Shown in pieces: positions 36,087-45,177 of a stretch of DNA of 64,000 bases. The stretch's first letter is position 1. The number at the start of each line of letters is the position of its first letter. Source of the DNA: JAILEN01 sp036723975. Its GTDB lineage: Bacteria; Bacillota; Clostridia; Lachnospirales; Lachnospiraceae. The stretch covers positions 143,347 through 207,346 of the forward strand of contig DAIMGJ010000002.1 in assembly GCA_036723975.1 (NCBI GenBank), written 5' to 3'. Under the pieces are notes generated by a model that saw only the letters and a list, made by a program, of their open reading frames with translations, was not told where the DNA came from and did no database searches. A program made the position numbers and the translations under genes.

Positions 36087-38005
36087 GCCAATACACCTCC
36101 TATAATCATACACATCATAATCACGATTACGGCAAGTGAGAAAATCTGTGACGGAATCATAAGCTTTCTCTGACCGATAACTTTATGGAAGTAGAAGTTG
36201 GAAAGCCAAAGGGTTTTTTCCTCACCCATGGAGTCCGTAAACTTCCGGTTGTCACCGGTATTTACACCGTTCATGTATGAAAGTTTTGTATTTACTTTAA
36301 TGTTTTTACTGTAGAGGTATGAGATACCCGGTACAGCAAAGACGATTACGATAATAATTACAAGCATGTACAAAATCGCATCGGTAAGTACGTTCTCTCC
36401 CGAGCCAAACATTTCATTAATCAGCGGAACAACGTAAATCTTTGATAAAAGCGGGAAGAGCACACAAAGTGCAACCATAAGCACTGCGTGGATTCCCAGA
36501 GAAATCAGCTCGTTTTTCTTTGTAATGTCCTTAAAGGTCTTTTCCTTTAAGTGGCTGGCAGAAATAATCTTGCCCATCCACTTGGTCCAATAGAAGGAAG
36601 TTGTTGCGGAACCGAAGCAGATGAAGATAACCAGAATAATATTTCCCTCATCTACAGATGCCTTAAGGGCTGCCCACTTGGAAATAAGCATACCAAACGG
36701 AGCCAAGAACATTCCTGCAATACCGATAAACATAAAAATCGCAAGTCTCGGAAGAATGTATAGCAAACCATGCATATCCTCAATGTCTCTGGAGTGAAGT
36801 GCATTTTCGGTAGCACCCACATCCTGGAACAGCAAGGATTTTGAAATCGCATGGAAAAGCATCAAAAATACACCGGCCCAGATGGTTTCTTCTGTACCGA
36901 CGCCGGCACAGGCAACCATAAGTCCAAGGTTTGAAATCGTTGAAAACGCAAGTACTTTTTTTCCATCACTCTGGGCGATTGCCATGATGGAAGTTACAAG
37001 GAAGGTAAAGCCTCCCACAAGCGCAATCATGCTACCGGTTGTCGTTCCGCGCATTGCAGGTGACAAACGGAATAAAACATAAATACCTGCCTTAACCATT
37101 GTCGCAGAGTGCAACAATGCGGAAGACGGCGTCGGAGCAACCATGGCACCAATCAGCCATGTACTAAACGGAAGCTGAGCCGCTTTGGTAAGTGCAGCAA
37201 ATGCAATAAGTGCTACCGGAATAACCGCTAAAGTTTTTCCCGCAACGCCCATATCCACAAGCGCACTCATGGTAACTTCTCCGGATGTAAGTCCAAGATA
37301 AACAATACCAATTGCAAGGGCACATCCGCCGAGCAGGTTCATCCACAAAGCCCGGAAACAATTTGTAATCGCAATCGGTTCTTTTGTATAACCAATCAAA
37401 AGGAAAGAACAGATACTGGTAAGTTCCCAGAAAAAGTCTATCCAAAGTAAATTCTCGGAAAGAACAAATCCGTACATTGCGCCAAGGAATAAGAATAAAA
37501 GCGCAAAGAAATAATATCTTCTGTCCGGAATATCGGTATGGTGATGATGATATCCGTGCATATAACCTACGGCATAAACAATAATAAGGCCGCCGATAAC
37601 ACCAACAATCAGGCACATCAACATAGAAAGATGATCCACACGAATGTGGCCGGCGCCCTCATTTAACGATACACCGGAGAGTTCAAACCAGGTAAGCAAA
37701 AGGGTCGGAAGAATCGACAACAAACTCACCCAGTATTTCTTATATTTGAATGAAAGAATGGTGACCAAAAGCATCAACACCCACTCTGCACCCAAAATTA
37801 CATGGTCCACAAGTGCCGTTTCCCGGTACACCAAAATTTCTTTGAATCCTCCCATGCCCCAAGTGGCAAACAACACACCGGTTGCAATCATAATGATGAC
37901 TGCTGAGATATATGCAATTGCGTTTCGAACTTTATTCACGCGGGTTACATACATCAGGAGTGAGACCACGAATGGGAAGATAATTAAAAATGGTATTACT
38001 TGCAT
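36083..38005 (-). CDS. echA: Ech hydrogenase antiporter-like subunit EchA (NuoL-like)
   Basis: The 640-residue protein is a proton- or sodium-pumping subunit of the NuoL/MrpA family with about 14-16 helices. Key residues visible are the Glu in WIDFFWELTSICSFLLIG, the Lys in ALTKAAQLPFSTWLIGAM and the His in SSALLHSATMVKAGIYVLFR. It leads the echABCDEF operon in the standard order. A His-rich loop (HGYHHHHTD near residue 155) faces one side of the membrane. GGAGGAG precedes the start. Confidence 0.94.
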   Translation of the reverse strand: MQVIPFLIIFPFVVSLLMYVTRVNKVRNAIAYISAVIIMIATGVLFATWGMGGFKEILVYRETALVDHVILGAEWVLMLLVTILSFKYKKYWVSLLSILPTLLLTWFELSGVSLNEGAGHIRVDHLSMLMCLIVGVIGGLIIVYAVGYMHGYHHHHTDIPDRRYYFFALLFLFLGAMYGFVLSENLLWIDFFWELTSICSFLLIGYTKEPIAITNCFRALWMNLLGGCALAIGIVYLGLTSGEVTMSALVDMGVAGKTLAVIPVALIAFAALTKAAQLPFSTWLIGAMVAPTPSSALLHSATMVKAGIYVLFRLSPAMRGTTTGSMIALVGGFTFLVTSIMAIAQSDGKKVLAFSTISNLGLMVACAGVGTEETIWAGVFLMLFHAISKSLLFQDVGATENALHSRDIEDMHGLLYILPRLAIFMFIGIAGMFLAPFGMLISKWAALKASVDEGNIILVIFICFGSATTSFYWTKWMGKIISASHLKEKTFKDITKKNELISLGIHAVLMVALCVLFPLLSKIYVVPLINEMFGSGENVLTDAILYMLVIIIVIVFAVPGISYLYSKNIKVNTKLSYMNGVNTGDNRKFTDSMGEEKTLWLSNFYFHKVIGQRKLMIPSQIFSLAVIVIMMCMIIGGVLA

Positions 38006-38026
38006 AATTACTCCTCCATTTCACTT

Positions 38027-38059
38027 TTGTGAAAAATATCACAATCAAAGGTTATTATA
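38027..38059 (-). promoter_or_regulatory. ech promoter -10 with an 18-bp operator palindrome
   Basis: TATAAT (38054-38059) faces echA; no good -35 is seen. TTGTGAAAAATATCACAA (38027-38044) has perfect TTGTGA/TCACAA half-sites and would cover about +3 to +20 of the transcript. It fits both the Rex (NADH-sensing) and the Crp/Fnr pattern TGTGA-N6-TCACA. In that position it should act as a repressor site. Confidence 0.6.
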
Positions 38060-38167
38060 CACCTCAAACTGCTAAAATAAAAGAAATAATTATGCCCCAC
38101 CAGGGGATAATTTCCGGTCTATACAACTATGTATAAATTCCCGGCAAAAGTAGGGCGATTATTTAAT

Positions 38168-38196
38168 TTGTTATTTATGTGGGTTTGCCTTAGAAT
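38168..38196 (+). promoter_or_regulatory. hypA promoter, predicted leaderless start
   Basis: TTGTTA (38168-38173), 17-bp spacer, TAGAAT (38191-38196). Seven bases downstream is the A of the hypA ATG (38203), and no Shine-Dalgarno site is present, so the mRNA probably starts at or next to the start codon. Confidence 0.5.
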
Positions 38197-38202
38197 AAAT
38201 GT

Positions 38203-38547
38203 ATGCATGAATTAAGCTATATTTCAAAAATCCTTCGACTGGCACTGGAGTCTGTGAGGGAGAATAAAATTGAAAATGTAAAAACGGTGGAGATTGAAGT
38301 GGGGGAAATGACAGGTGCATTGCCCGAACTTTTAGAAAAAGCGTACTCGGAATCCATTCCGAATACGCCTCTTAAAGATTCTGCATTGGTTATTAAAAAT
38401 GTTCCCGTTACCGCTGTCTGCGATGCCTGCGGCCACGAGTACCATCCGTCAAAGGAAAACGACTATCGCTGCCCGACATGTAACTCCGTAAAAAGTCATA
38501 TCACTGCGGGTAGAGAGGTCTCTTTAGTTTCAATAATTGAACGCTAA
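38203..38547 (+). CDS. hypA: Hydrogenase nickel-insertion protein HypA
   Basis: HypA delivers Ni to the hydrogenase large subunit, normally with the GTPase HypB. The 114-residue protein begins MHELSY, where His2 and Glu3 belong to the Ni site. The zinc site is CDACGHEYHPSKENDYRCPTC (two CxxC pairs). It is divergent from the ech operon across 197 bp. No hypB is in the window. Confidence 0.95.
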   Translation: MHELSYISKILRLALESVRENKIENVKTVEIEVGEMTGALPELLEKAYSESIPNTPLKDSALVIKNVPVTAVCDACGHEYHPSKENDYRCPTCNSVKSHITAGREVSLVSIIER

Positions 38548-38573
38548 AAATGTATTCGCCGTTTTTATTATCT

Positions 38574-39332
38574 CTATTCCAGAACTTCTTCTGCTCCCAC
38601 AATCTGGGCAGAAGAATAATTTCCATCTGCGTCCTTCACCACCAAGAACGTAATCTTATACTGTCTTGCACTCGGTTCGTAGGCCGCAGCCTTTGTACTC
38701 ATGGCAGAAAACAGATTGGTATAAATCTGCTGTGCCAATACATCATGAACCCCTTCAGAACCGAAAGCATCGTTATGATTCATCAAGGCTTCCTGATTTG
38801 CCATAGCATAATCCAGCATGGAGTGAGTGGCATAAGACATCTCCGGCGAAAAATCAATGGCGTTTAGAGAACCGCAACCTGTAATGGTAACCGGAAGAGT
38901 TACCACAAAGCCTTCTTCGGTTTTTTTCTCAACTTCCAAAGCGGACATATCATAGGTCACATCTGTTACTACCTTTGACTTAAAAGTCTCCAATAAAGAA
39001 GAAAGATATGCTTTGCTTTCATCGGACAAGTTGTCTTCCGTAATGCCGAGGCCTTCCAAAAGGGTCTTTTTAAACACCTCCGTGTTTAAGGAATCCAATA
39101 CCAATTGATTGGCGCCTTCCTTGCTGCAATGCTTTTTCGCAAGTTTGATATTTCCGGTCTTTATTACTTCGGAAAAATCCGCCAAGGTACTTTCTGTCGC
39201 CTTGGTTACACTAGCCAAATCCTCTTCCTCGTCATGCTCATGGAGCGCATAAAAAACCGCTCCAATGGCTGCTATAAGGATGATTGCAATTAAAATTGTA
39301 ATAATCGGTTTATGTCGTTCGAAAAAACTCAT
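38574..39332 (-). CDS. Membrane-anchored protein of unknown function
   Basis: This 252-residue protein has a single N-terminal membrane helix (PIITILIAIILIAAIGAVFYAL) and an extracellular mixed alpha/beta part of about 210 residues with two cysteines. I recognise no family. It ends the three-gene unit with the acyltransferase and SGNH hydrolase (8-bp gap), so it may assist cell-surface modification. It converges with hypA; the 26 bp between them show no hairpin terminator. Confidence 0.65.
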   Translation of the reverse strand: MSFFERHKPIITILIAIILIAAIGAVFYALHEHDEEEDLASVTKATESTLADFSEVIKTGNIKLAKKHCSKEGANQLVLDSLNTEVFKKTLLEGLGITEDNLSDESKAYLSSLLETFKSKVVTDVTYDMSALEVEKKTEEGFVVTLPVTITGCGSLNAIDFSPEMSYATHSMLDYAMANQEALMNHNDAFGSEGVHDVLAQQIYTNLFSAMSTKAAAYEPSARQYKITFLVVKDADGNYSSAQIVGAEEVLE

Positions 39333-39340
39333 TTTACTCC

Positions 39341-41233
39341 TTAGTTTTCAATTGCTGTCTTAATCATTTCCGCGTATGCAACCCGACCCTCCGGGGTCAA
39401 ATGGATGCCATCACTGTAAAAGTATTCCGGATGTCCTTCGGAATAATCCACCCAACTGATTAGATTTACGTTGGCATTTGTATCCACGATTTCCTGAATA
39501 TTGATATTTACATCATTTGCCCAGGAAACACCCTTGCAATTAATCCAGTATATGGTACGATCCGGGCCGATAGCGTCTACAATTGCCTGATACTTTGGCA
39601 AAGAAGACACTCCGTTTGTTCCCAAATGAACCACCACCACATTTCCCAGAATTCCATGTTCTGACAACGAGTTAATAATTTCCGGCCCCGCTTCAATCTG
39701 ACGGCTTACCGCAGCGCTGACATAAGCTCCTGCCACCTGCTCCTGAATCGCACTTGTTGCTCCAAGCATAACCGAATCTCCCAAGCAGGTAACCGATACA
39801 TTATTTCTTGTCTGTTCAAAAGAACTAAGTTCCGTCTGCGCTGCAAGCTGTAAGGATTCCCATTGATTGGAGGCCTCTTCCGCACCGCTGGCCATTCTGG
39901 TTTCCGAAGCAAGTCCTATAATAGACGTCTCTTTTTCCAGCATGTAGTTCATGTAAGAAAGCTGTGCCGTAAGCTCCGTTTTCATCTGCTTATCATTAAT
40001 TAGCGCAAGGTTGTTGGCAGTAGATGAAAGTTCATCCTTTAGCACATCCATATCTCCGGTATCGTGTTCCTTTGAAATAACAGACTGTGCTCCGGTAATT
40101 ACCAAACACAACACCAGCATGGTAACCGGTATGATGGATCTGGTTACTCTGCTTTTTCCAAAGTGAAAGGTAGACCAGAATACAAGCTTTCCGATATAGT
40201 GTACCACCATGGCAAAAAATGCAATCAGCAACACACACAACAACACATAAACCGCCGGCCACATATCGCCTCGCTTTTTCTGAACGAAATAAATTACCGG
40301 ATACATCACAAGATAGATATCATAAGAAAAAATACCTATGATACGTAACGGCCATATGTCTGCCAATTTTCCCAATCCTTTTTGATCCAGCAAAAGCATG
40401 GTCATTAAAATACCAAATGCCAAAGATACCAGCTGCATCAAATAGCGGTAATTCTCGGGAGATTCTCCGTGTACCAAGACATAAGACACCACAACCGCAA
40501 CCATCATAGCAGCCGCAATCAATCGGGCCACTACCGGCGATATCTTTTCTCTCAATCGCGCAATGGGAAGCACTCCGATAAACATTCCGAGGAATAACGA
40601 AAATGCTCGTGTATCTGTTCCGTAATACAAACGTGACGGGTCCACCTTGGGGTCATACAAAAGAGACATCTCCACTGCAGAGAAAATCCCGAGTGCCGCC
40701 AAAGCAATCAAAAATACCCAGCGAAGTCTCTTTTGACCCTGCTTTTTCCAAGCACTGTAAGCAAGATATGCCAGCCAATAAATAAAAGGCCACAACAAAT
40801 AATACTGGATGGTAAGTCCCATATACCAAAGATGCGTAAATGGGGAAGAGTTCAGCATTCTTTCAAAATAAGAAGCGTTCTGAGAAATTTGCCACCAGTT
40901 ATTGTATCCGCCCAAGATACTTAAAATCTCAGGCAGCAAACTCTTGCTGTAATTTGGCACCAACAAAAAAAGCGCAATCAAACCCAAGATAAGCATCACA
41001 AGAAGAGGCGGATATAAACGCCTTATCTTTTTCTTATAATAATCCAACGCATAACTCAAGCTTACTTCACCATAGCTAGAATAAATCATTAAATATCCCA
41101 TAATGGTGAAAAAGACTGTTACACCCAAGAAGCCTCCCGGCAGTACATTGGGGATCATATGATAAAAAACAATTCCGAGTATGGCTATGGCACGAAGCCC
41201 ATCCAAACCATACACCCTGTTTTTCTGCTTCAT
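39341..41233 (-). CDS. OatA-like membrane acyltransferase with C-terminal SGNH domain
   Basis: This 630-residue protein probably O-acetylates peptidoglycan or another surface glycan. The N-terminal 380 residues are an acyltransferase-3 membrane domain (MKQKNRVYGLDGLRAIAILG, with the catalytic-type His in IVFYHMIP) with about ten helices. The C-terminal 200 residues are an extracellular SGNH domain: the Ser in CLGDSVMLGA, the Asn in VVHLGTNG, and the Asp/His pair in YSDGIHLTPEGR. That is the layout of OatA. It lies 26 bp after the secreted SGNH hydrolase. Confidence 0.88.
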   Translation of the reverse strand: MKQKNRVYGLDGLRAIAILGIVFYHMIPNVLPGGFLGVTVFFTIMGYLMIYSSYGEVSLSYALDYYKKKIRRLYPPLLVMLILGLIALFLLVPNYSKSLLPEILSILGGYNNWWQISQNASYFERMLNSSPFTHLWYMGLTIQYYLLWPFIYWLAYLAYSAWKKQGQKRLRWVFLIALAALGIFSAVEMSLLYDPKVDPSRLYYGTDTRAFSLFLGMFIGVLPIARLREKISPVVARLIAAAMMVAVVVSYVLVHGESPENYRYLMQLVSLAFGILMTMLLLDQKGLGKLADIWPLRIIGIFSYDIYLVMYPVIYFVQKKRGDMWPAVYVLLCVLLIAFFAMVVHYIGKLVFWSTFHFGKSRVTRSIIPVTMLVLCLVITGAQSVISKEHDTGDMDVLKDELSSTANNLALINDKQMKTELTAQLSYMNYMLEKETSIIGLASETRMASGAEEASNQWESLQLAAQTELSSFEQTRNNVSVTCLGDSVMLGATSAIQEQVAGAYVSAAVSRQIEAGPEIINSLSEHGILGNVVVVHLGTNGVSSLPKYQAIVDAIGPDRTIYWINCKGVSWANDVNINIQEIVDTNANVNLISWVDYSEGHPEYFYSDGIHLTPEGRVAYAEMIKTAIEN

Positions 41234-41259
41234 CCTTACTTCCTAACTATTAATTCTTC

Positions 41260-43011
41260 TTAATGTGTCCGTTTGTTTCTCTTGCCAAAAAGATTTGCCG
41301 CACCGTTAAACACATGGTCCAGCGGCGTTGCCCCTATAATTTCCTTTTTACGAAGGACAAAATATCCTGCAAAGAATACGAATGCAGCAATCAGCAAACC
41401 GATAATGATTTTGCCAACCACTCCACCGCTTTTTTCTTCTTCCACCCCGGTGGCTGAGCCCTCTGCATCCACGGTAACTACGTTAGACCACTTTCCTTCC
41501 GCAATTTCCGTTTCATATTTTTTTATGGCACGAGCACGAATCTTTACATCGCCCTCATCTACCCCAAAGGAAATCGTGGTCATTTTGGATTCGATCACCA
41601 CCTCCCAATCAGAAGCAGTTTCATTGTAAACTTCTACCTGATAGGTAACGTTATTGATGTCCTCCGGTGCGGTTACCGAAATGGTTACCGTTCCTTCTTC
41701 GCTATCGCGCTGAACGGAAGAAATCTTTGTCTGGAACTCCGCAAGCTTTGCTACTTCATCCTCGTTTACCGCTTCTACCGTATCCGCCTCCACAAACTCA
41801 AGAATGGCGTTATAGATTAACTGACAACCACGCTTGGTATAATGCAGTCCATCGGTTGCCACAAGCTCACCTTTTAATTTTGTATAAGTATCAATATAAG
41901 TTACATCCTCGGTCAAATCCGCCTGAATCGCTGAATTCCATGCTTCAATCTTGGCATTTGTGATGCTACCGTTTGCTACAGAATCTCGAGTGATTGGATT
42001 AACGGAAACATAGTAAATATTTGCCCCCTTTGCAACCCAGGCCTTTGCCTTTTCATTAATATAAGAAGCATACTTCTTCTCATTGGAAGTATTGCCACAG
42101 TCGTTTACTCCCATAAGAATGACCACATTGGAGCCGGAAGTAATCTTGTTTTCCACTGCAGGAACACCATCGGATTTCATCCAGGAAAGACCTGCTCCTA
42201 CCTTTGCAGACCAGATATGCTGGTTGGTATTTACATACTGAGCCATACCTACGGTACGGGAATCACCGATGAAAATATAAGATGCATCCGTACCCATAAG
42301 AGTAACATTTCCTTCTTTCGCATAGGAAATATCGTCATCATCATCTTCTTCAGATACCACTGTCGAAAGATTCTTATAAGCATCCTCCGCGCTCACCAAC
42401 ATCCAAACATATTCGGTACTATTTATTTTTTCCTTTGCCGAATCGGAAAGTTGATTATATAAAGATCTTGCTTTTGAAATCGCATCTCCACTCCCGGAAT
42501 TAACATCACCTATCGCTTTGATAGCATCAATTACTCCGTTTATTGCAGTTTCTTCATCGGCCGCCGCCTGATTTGCCGCCTCCACCAAAAGCTTGTAAAC
42601 CAGCTCATCATTTTCCAATGTCGCGTAATTTACAACTCTTGATTTTGCAGCCTCCGGAAGTTGATCATACATACTTCTCGCGTTTGAAATTGCAGCTCCA
42701 CTATTCTCCGTAACTTCTCCAATTGCATCAATTGCTACCCTTACTGCATTCGCTGCATTTGTTAACTCTTCTTCCATTTTGGCAGCATCGTCCGTGGCCG
42801 TAGAATCCGCAGGCGCAACAACCTCAGGTGTGGTTGTTTCTGTAGAAGCGTCCGTTCCCTCAGTCGGAGCAGTCGTCTCCGTTCCCCCAGCGGCCTCTGC
42901 CTCCGTGGCAAATACAACCATCGGTGTCACGCTTGTCATTGCGACACTTCCAAATAAAAGGGCGCCCGCCAAAAGCGCACACCCAAACTTTACAATTTTC
43001 TTTTGATTCAT
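41260..43011 (-). CDS. Cell-surface SGNH/GDSL hydrolase with C-terminal membrane anchor
   Basis: The start is the ATG at 43011 (583 residues), just before a signal peptide (VKFGCALLAGALLFGSVA). A Thr/Glu-rich linker leads into two helical repeats (about residues 90-220, compare RSMYDQLPEAAKSRV with RSLYNQLSDSAKEKI). The SGNH esterase domain follows with the Ser in YIFIGDSRTVGM, the Asn in LMGVNDCGN and the Asp/His in DGLHYTKRG. After it comes a fibronectin-III-like domain and a final helix (VGKIIIGLLIAAFVFFAGYF) with a basic tail. It is probably an esterase acting on acetylated surface glycans, opposite to the acetyltransferase encoded next to it. Confidence 0.85.
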   Translation of the reverse strand: MNQKKIVKFGCALLAGALLFGSVAMTSVTPMVVFATEAEAAGGTETTAPTEGTDASTETTTPEVVAPADSTATDDAAKMEEELTNAANAVRVAIDAIGEVTENSGAAISNARSMYDQLPEAAKSRVVNYATLENDELVYKLLVEAANQAAADEETAINGVIDAIKAIGDVNSGSGDAISKARSLYNQLSDSAKEKINSTEYVWMLVSAEDAYKNLSTVVSEEDDDDDISYAKEGNVTLMGTDASYIFIGDSRTVGMAQYVNTNQHIWSAKVGAGLSWMKSDGVPAVENKITSGSNVVILMGVNDCGNTSNEKKYASYINEKAKAWVAKGANIYYVSVNPITRDSVANGSITNAKIEAWNSAIQADLTEDVTYIDTYTKLKGELVATDGLHYTKRGCQLIYNAILEFVEADTVEAVNEDEVAKLAEFQTKISSVQRDSEEGTVTISVTAPEDINNVTYQVEVYNETASDWEVVIESKMTTISFGVDEGDVKIRARAIKKYETEIAEGKWSNVVTVDAEGSATGVEEEKSGGVVGKIIIGLLIAAFVFFAGYFVLRKKEIIGATPLDHVFNGAANLFGKRNKRTH

Positions 43012-43137
43012 ATTAATTACCTGCTTTTCAAATACTTCTCTCTTAGCTGAGATATCATTTGGTGCACACACCGACGACAACTCGTCAGCAGTGCTATTCT
43101 ATCACAAACAAATCTCTTTTACCACTTTCCTATGAGA

Positions 43138-43170
43138 AACAAAAAGTGAGGAGCCTTCCATGCTCCCCAC
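43138..43170 (-). terminator. Terminator after the lar/aldo-keto reductase operon
   Basis: GTGGGGAGC pairs with GCTCCTCAC (9 bp, one G-U in RNA), followed on the minus strand by TTTTTGTTT. The mismatch would be A-C on the plus strand, so it is minus-specific. Confidence 0.85.
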
Positions 43171-43262
43171 CTCAAAGTTTTCATTATTGATAATTTGAAA
43201 CGTTGCTTTCATCCACTCGCTCAAAGTCGACCCAGATATATTTTCCGTCTTCGCCGGCACCT

Positions 43263-44396
43263 TTATGATTCAAATGTCGCCGCAACTTTGGTAAGCAGAT
43301 TTCGAATCTCCAAATGCTGCGGACATACTTTTTCGCATTTTCCGCATTTGATGCAGTCCGATGCTTTTCCATGTCCATCCCCGATAAGGACGTTACTATA
43401 ATAAAATTCCGTATTCCAGTTATGGAATGCCTCATGTGCATTCAAAGAAGAAAACATATCCGGAATACGAATCCCCATGGGGCACTCATTTTCTTCTACA
43501 CAATAACGACAGGAAGTACACGGAATCAGATTTAAGCCCTTAAAAATATCACACACTTCCCGGATGGCTTCCATCTCTTTTTCATCCAGCGGTTTAAAAT
43601 CCCTCATTGCGGAAATGTTGTCTTCCATTTGTTCCATGTTGCTCATGCCAGAAAGTACCACCGACATATTTTTAAAACTGGCCGCAAATCGAATTGCATA
43701 ACTTGCATTGCTGCCGCCGTTTAAAGCACGCAAAATCTCATCCGCTTTTTCCGGAAGATTTACAAGGCTTCCACCTTTTACCGGCTCCATAACAAGCACC
43801 GGTTTGTTGTGTTTCTCACAAACTTCATAGACCTTTTTACTTTCCACGGAAGCGTCATCATAATCCACATAGTTAAACTGAATCTGCACAACCTCGACTT
43901 CCGGATGCTCGCTAAGTATCCGGTCTAACACTTCCGCTTTATCGTGGAAGGAAATTCCCAAATGCTTAATCAGCCCTTCCTTCTTCAATTCATATGCAGT
44001 TTCATACGCCTTGCAACGTTTGAATTTTTCATAATTATTCCGATCCTGCGCATGCATGAGATAAAAGTCAAAGTAGTCCACCTTGCACCATTTCAACTGA
44101 TTTTCAAAAAACGGACGAATATCTTCCTGTTTGTTAAAATACGGATCTGTCAATTTATTTGTAAGAAGAAATCGGTCACGACTGTACCGGGATGCCACAC
44201 AATCTCCGATAGCGATTTCCGACAGTCCGCCCAAGTATCCGTGGGCGGTATCAAAATAGTTAAAGCCGGCATTGATAAACGCATCCGCCATTTTTGAAAA
44301 CGCATCATAATCCACTTTCTCGTTTTGCATCGGAAGACGCATACATCCGAATCCGAAATTTCCATTTATTTCCGGAAAAAATTTATTCTTTTCCAT
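43263..44396 (-). CDS. Aldo/keto reductase with C-terminal [4Fe-4S] domain
   Basis: This 377-residue enzyme joins an aldo/keto reductase barrel (FGFGCMRLPMQ at the start, YFDTAHGYLGGLSE with the catalytic Tyr, HLGISFHDKAEVL) to a ferredoxin-like tail with CTSCRYCVEENECPMGI and CIKCGKCEKVCP. Members of this group are common in anaerobes, and their substrates are mostly unknown. It is the last gene of the lar operon, 31 bp after larE. Confidence 0.9.
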   Translation of the reverse strand: MEKNKFFPEINGNFGFGCMRLPMQNEKVDYDAFSKMADAFINAGFNYFDTAHGYLGGLSEIAIGDCVASRYSRDRFLLTNKLTDPYFNKQEDIRPFFENQLKWCKVDYFDFYLMHAQDRNNYEKFKRCKAYETAYELKKEGLIKHLGISFHDKAEVLDRILSEHPEVEVVQIQFNYVDYDDASVESKKVYEVCEKHNKPVLVMEPVKGGSLVNLPEKADEILRALNGGSNASYAIRFAASFKNMSVVLSGMSNMEQMEDNISAMRDFKPLDEKEMEAIREVCDIFKGLNLIPCTSCRYCVEENECPMGIRIPDMFSSLNAHEAFHNWNTEFYYSNVLIGDGHGKASDCIKCGKCEKVCPQHLEIRNLLTKVAATFES

Positions 44397-44427
44397 GAAC
44401 TACCTCCCATCGCATATACCTTTTCCA

Positions 44428-45177
44428 TTATTGTCTTCGCAAAGAAGACAACTCCACTTCATCAAAAAACATTAGAAGCTGTGCCCTGATCTTTTCTTCA
44501 AACCGATGATACAAAGAAACCTCTTCTTCACGTAAAACAATGGATGCACGATTTTTTGAAACTCTTACCCTGAAATCAGAAAAGCCAAGAGAGAACAAAA
44601 AGTTTTCCGCTTCTTCTATCTTTTCAAGGGCTTCCTTTGTTATCGTTTCGTTGGGCCGAATTCTTGTAGCCAGACAAGCATAGGCCGGTTTATTCCAGGT
44701 AAAAAGATTTGCCTCTTTTGATTTTTTTCTTATCTCATCTTTGGTAAGACCACACAACCGAAGCGGCGAAAGTACCTGCATTTCCTCTAATGCCTTTGTC
44801 CCCGGTCGTTCGCTTAAGTCATCTGACGCATTGGTTCCATCCATAATCACGTCATAGCCGTCTTTTTTTGCTTCTTCACAGATTCTTGAAAAGATGGTTT
44901 TTTTACAATAATAGCATCGGTTGTCCGGATTTTTTCTCACATCCGAATTTTCCAAAACATCCACATGCAACACTTTTAAGGATGCGCCCAATTCTTTTGA
45001 CAGTCTTAACGCATCCTGATACTCAAATTCCGGTTGGAACTGTGACTTTACAAAGTAAGCGGTCACATCCGCGTTATAGAACTTTGCCAAATACAAAAGA
45101 TAGGCAGAATCCACACCTCCGGAAAACGCCAGTGCCACTTTTTTGTTTGCTTGGAAAAACTCTTTCGGTGTCATCAT
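44428..45177 (-). CDS. larE: Sulfur-transfer protein LarE, three-cysteine ([4Fe-4S]) type
   Basis: LarE thiolates the pyridinium dicarboxylate intermediate of the nickel-pincer cofactor. The 249-residue protein has the PP-loop SGGVDS (residues 19-24). It has Cys 88 and 91 (DNRCYYCKKTIF) and Cys 168 (AYACLATRI). That trio is the pattern of the LarE group that binds a [4Fe-4S] cluster and can act catalytically, unlike the Lactobacillus form, which sacrifices one Cys. Its start overlaps the DUF362 stop (ATGA). Confidence 0.9.
   Translation of the reverse strand: MMTPKEFFQANKKVALAFSGGVDSAYLLYLAKFYNADVTAYFVKSQFQPEFEYQDALRLSKELGASLKVLHVDVLENSDVRKNPDNRCYYCKKTIFSRICEEAKKDGYDVIMDGTNASDDLSERPGTKALEEMQVLSPLRLCGLTKDEIRKKSKEANLFTWNKPAYACLATRIRPNETITKEALEKIEEAENFLFSLGFSDFRVRVSKNRASIVLREEEVSLYHRFEEKIRAQLLMFFDEVELSSLRRQ

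Noticed and set aside
36087..36113. GTG start for echB nine codons upstream.
   Set aside because: The ATG at 36086 has AGGAGGTG at ideal spacing and the usual ATGA overlap with echA.
43184..43262. Possible coding remnant after the aldo/keto reductase (tail reading DGKYIWVDFERVDESN).
   Set aside because: It reads like protein but has no start, no ribosome site and no homologue I recognise; I could not support it as a feature.
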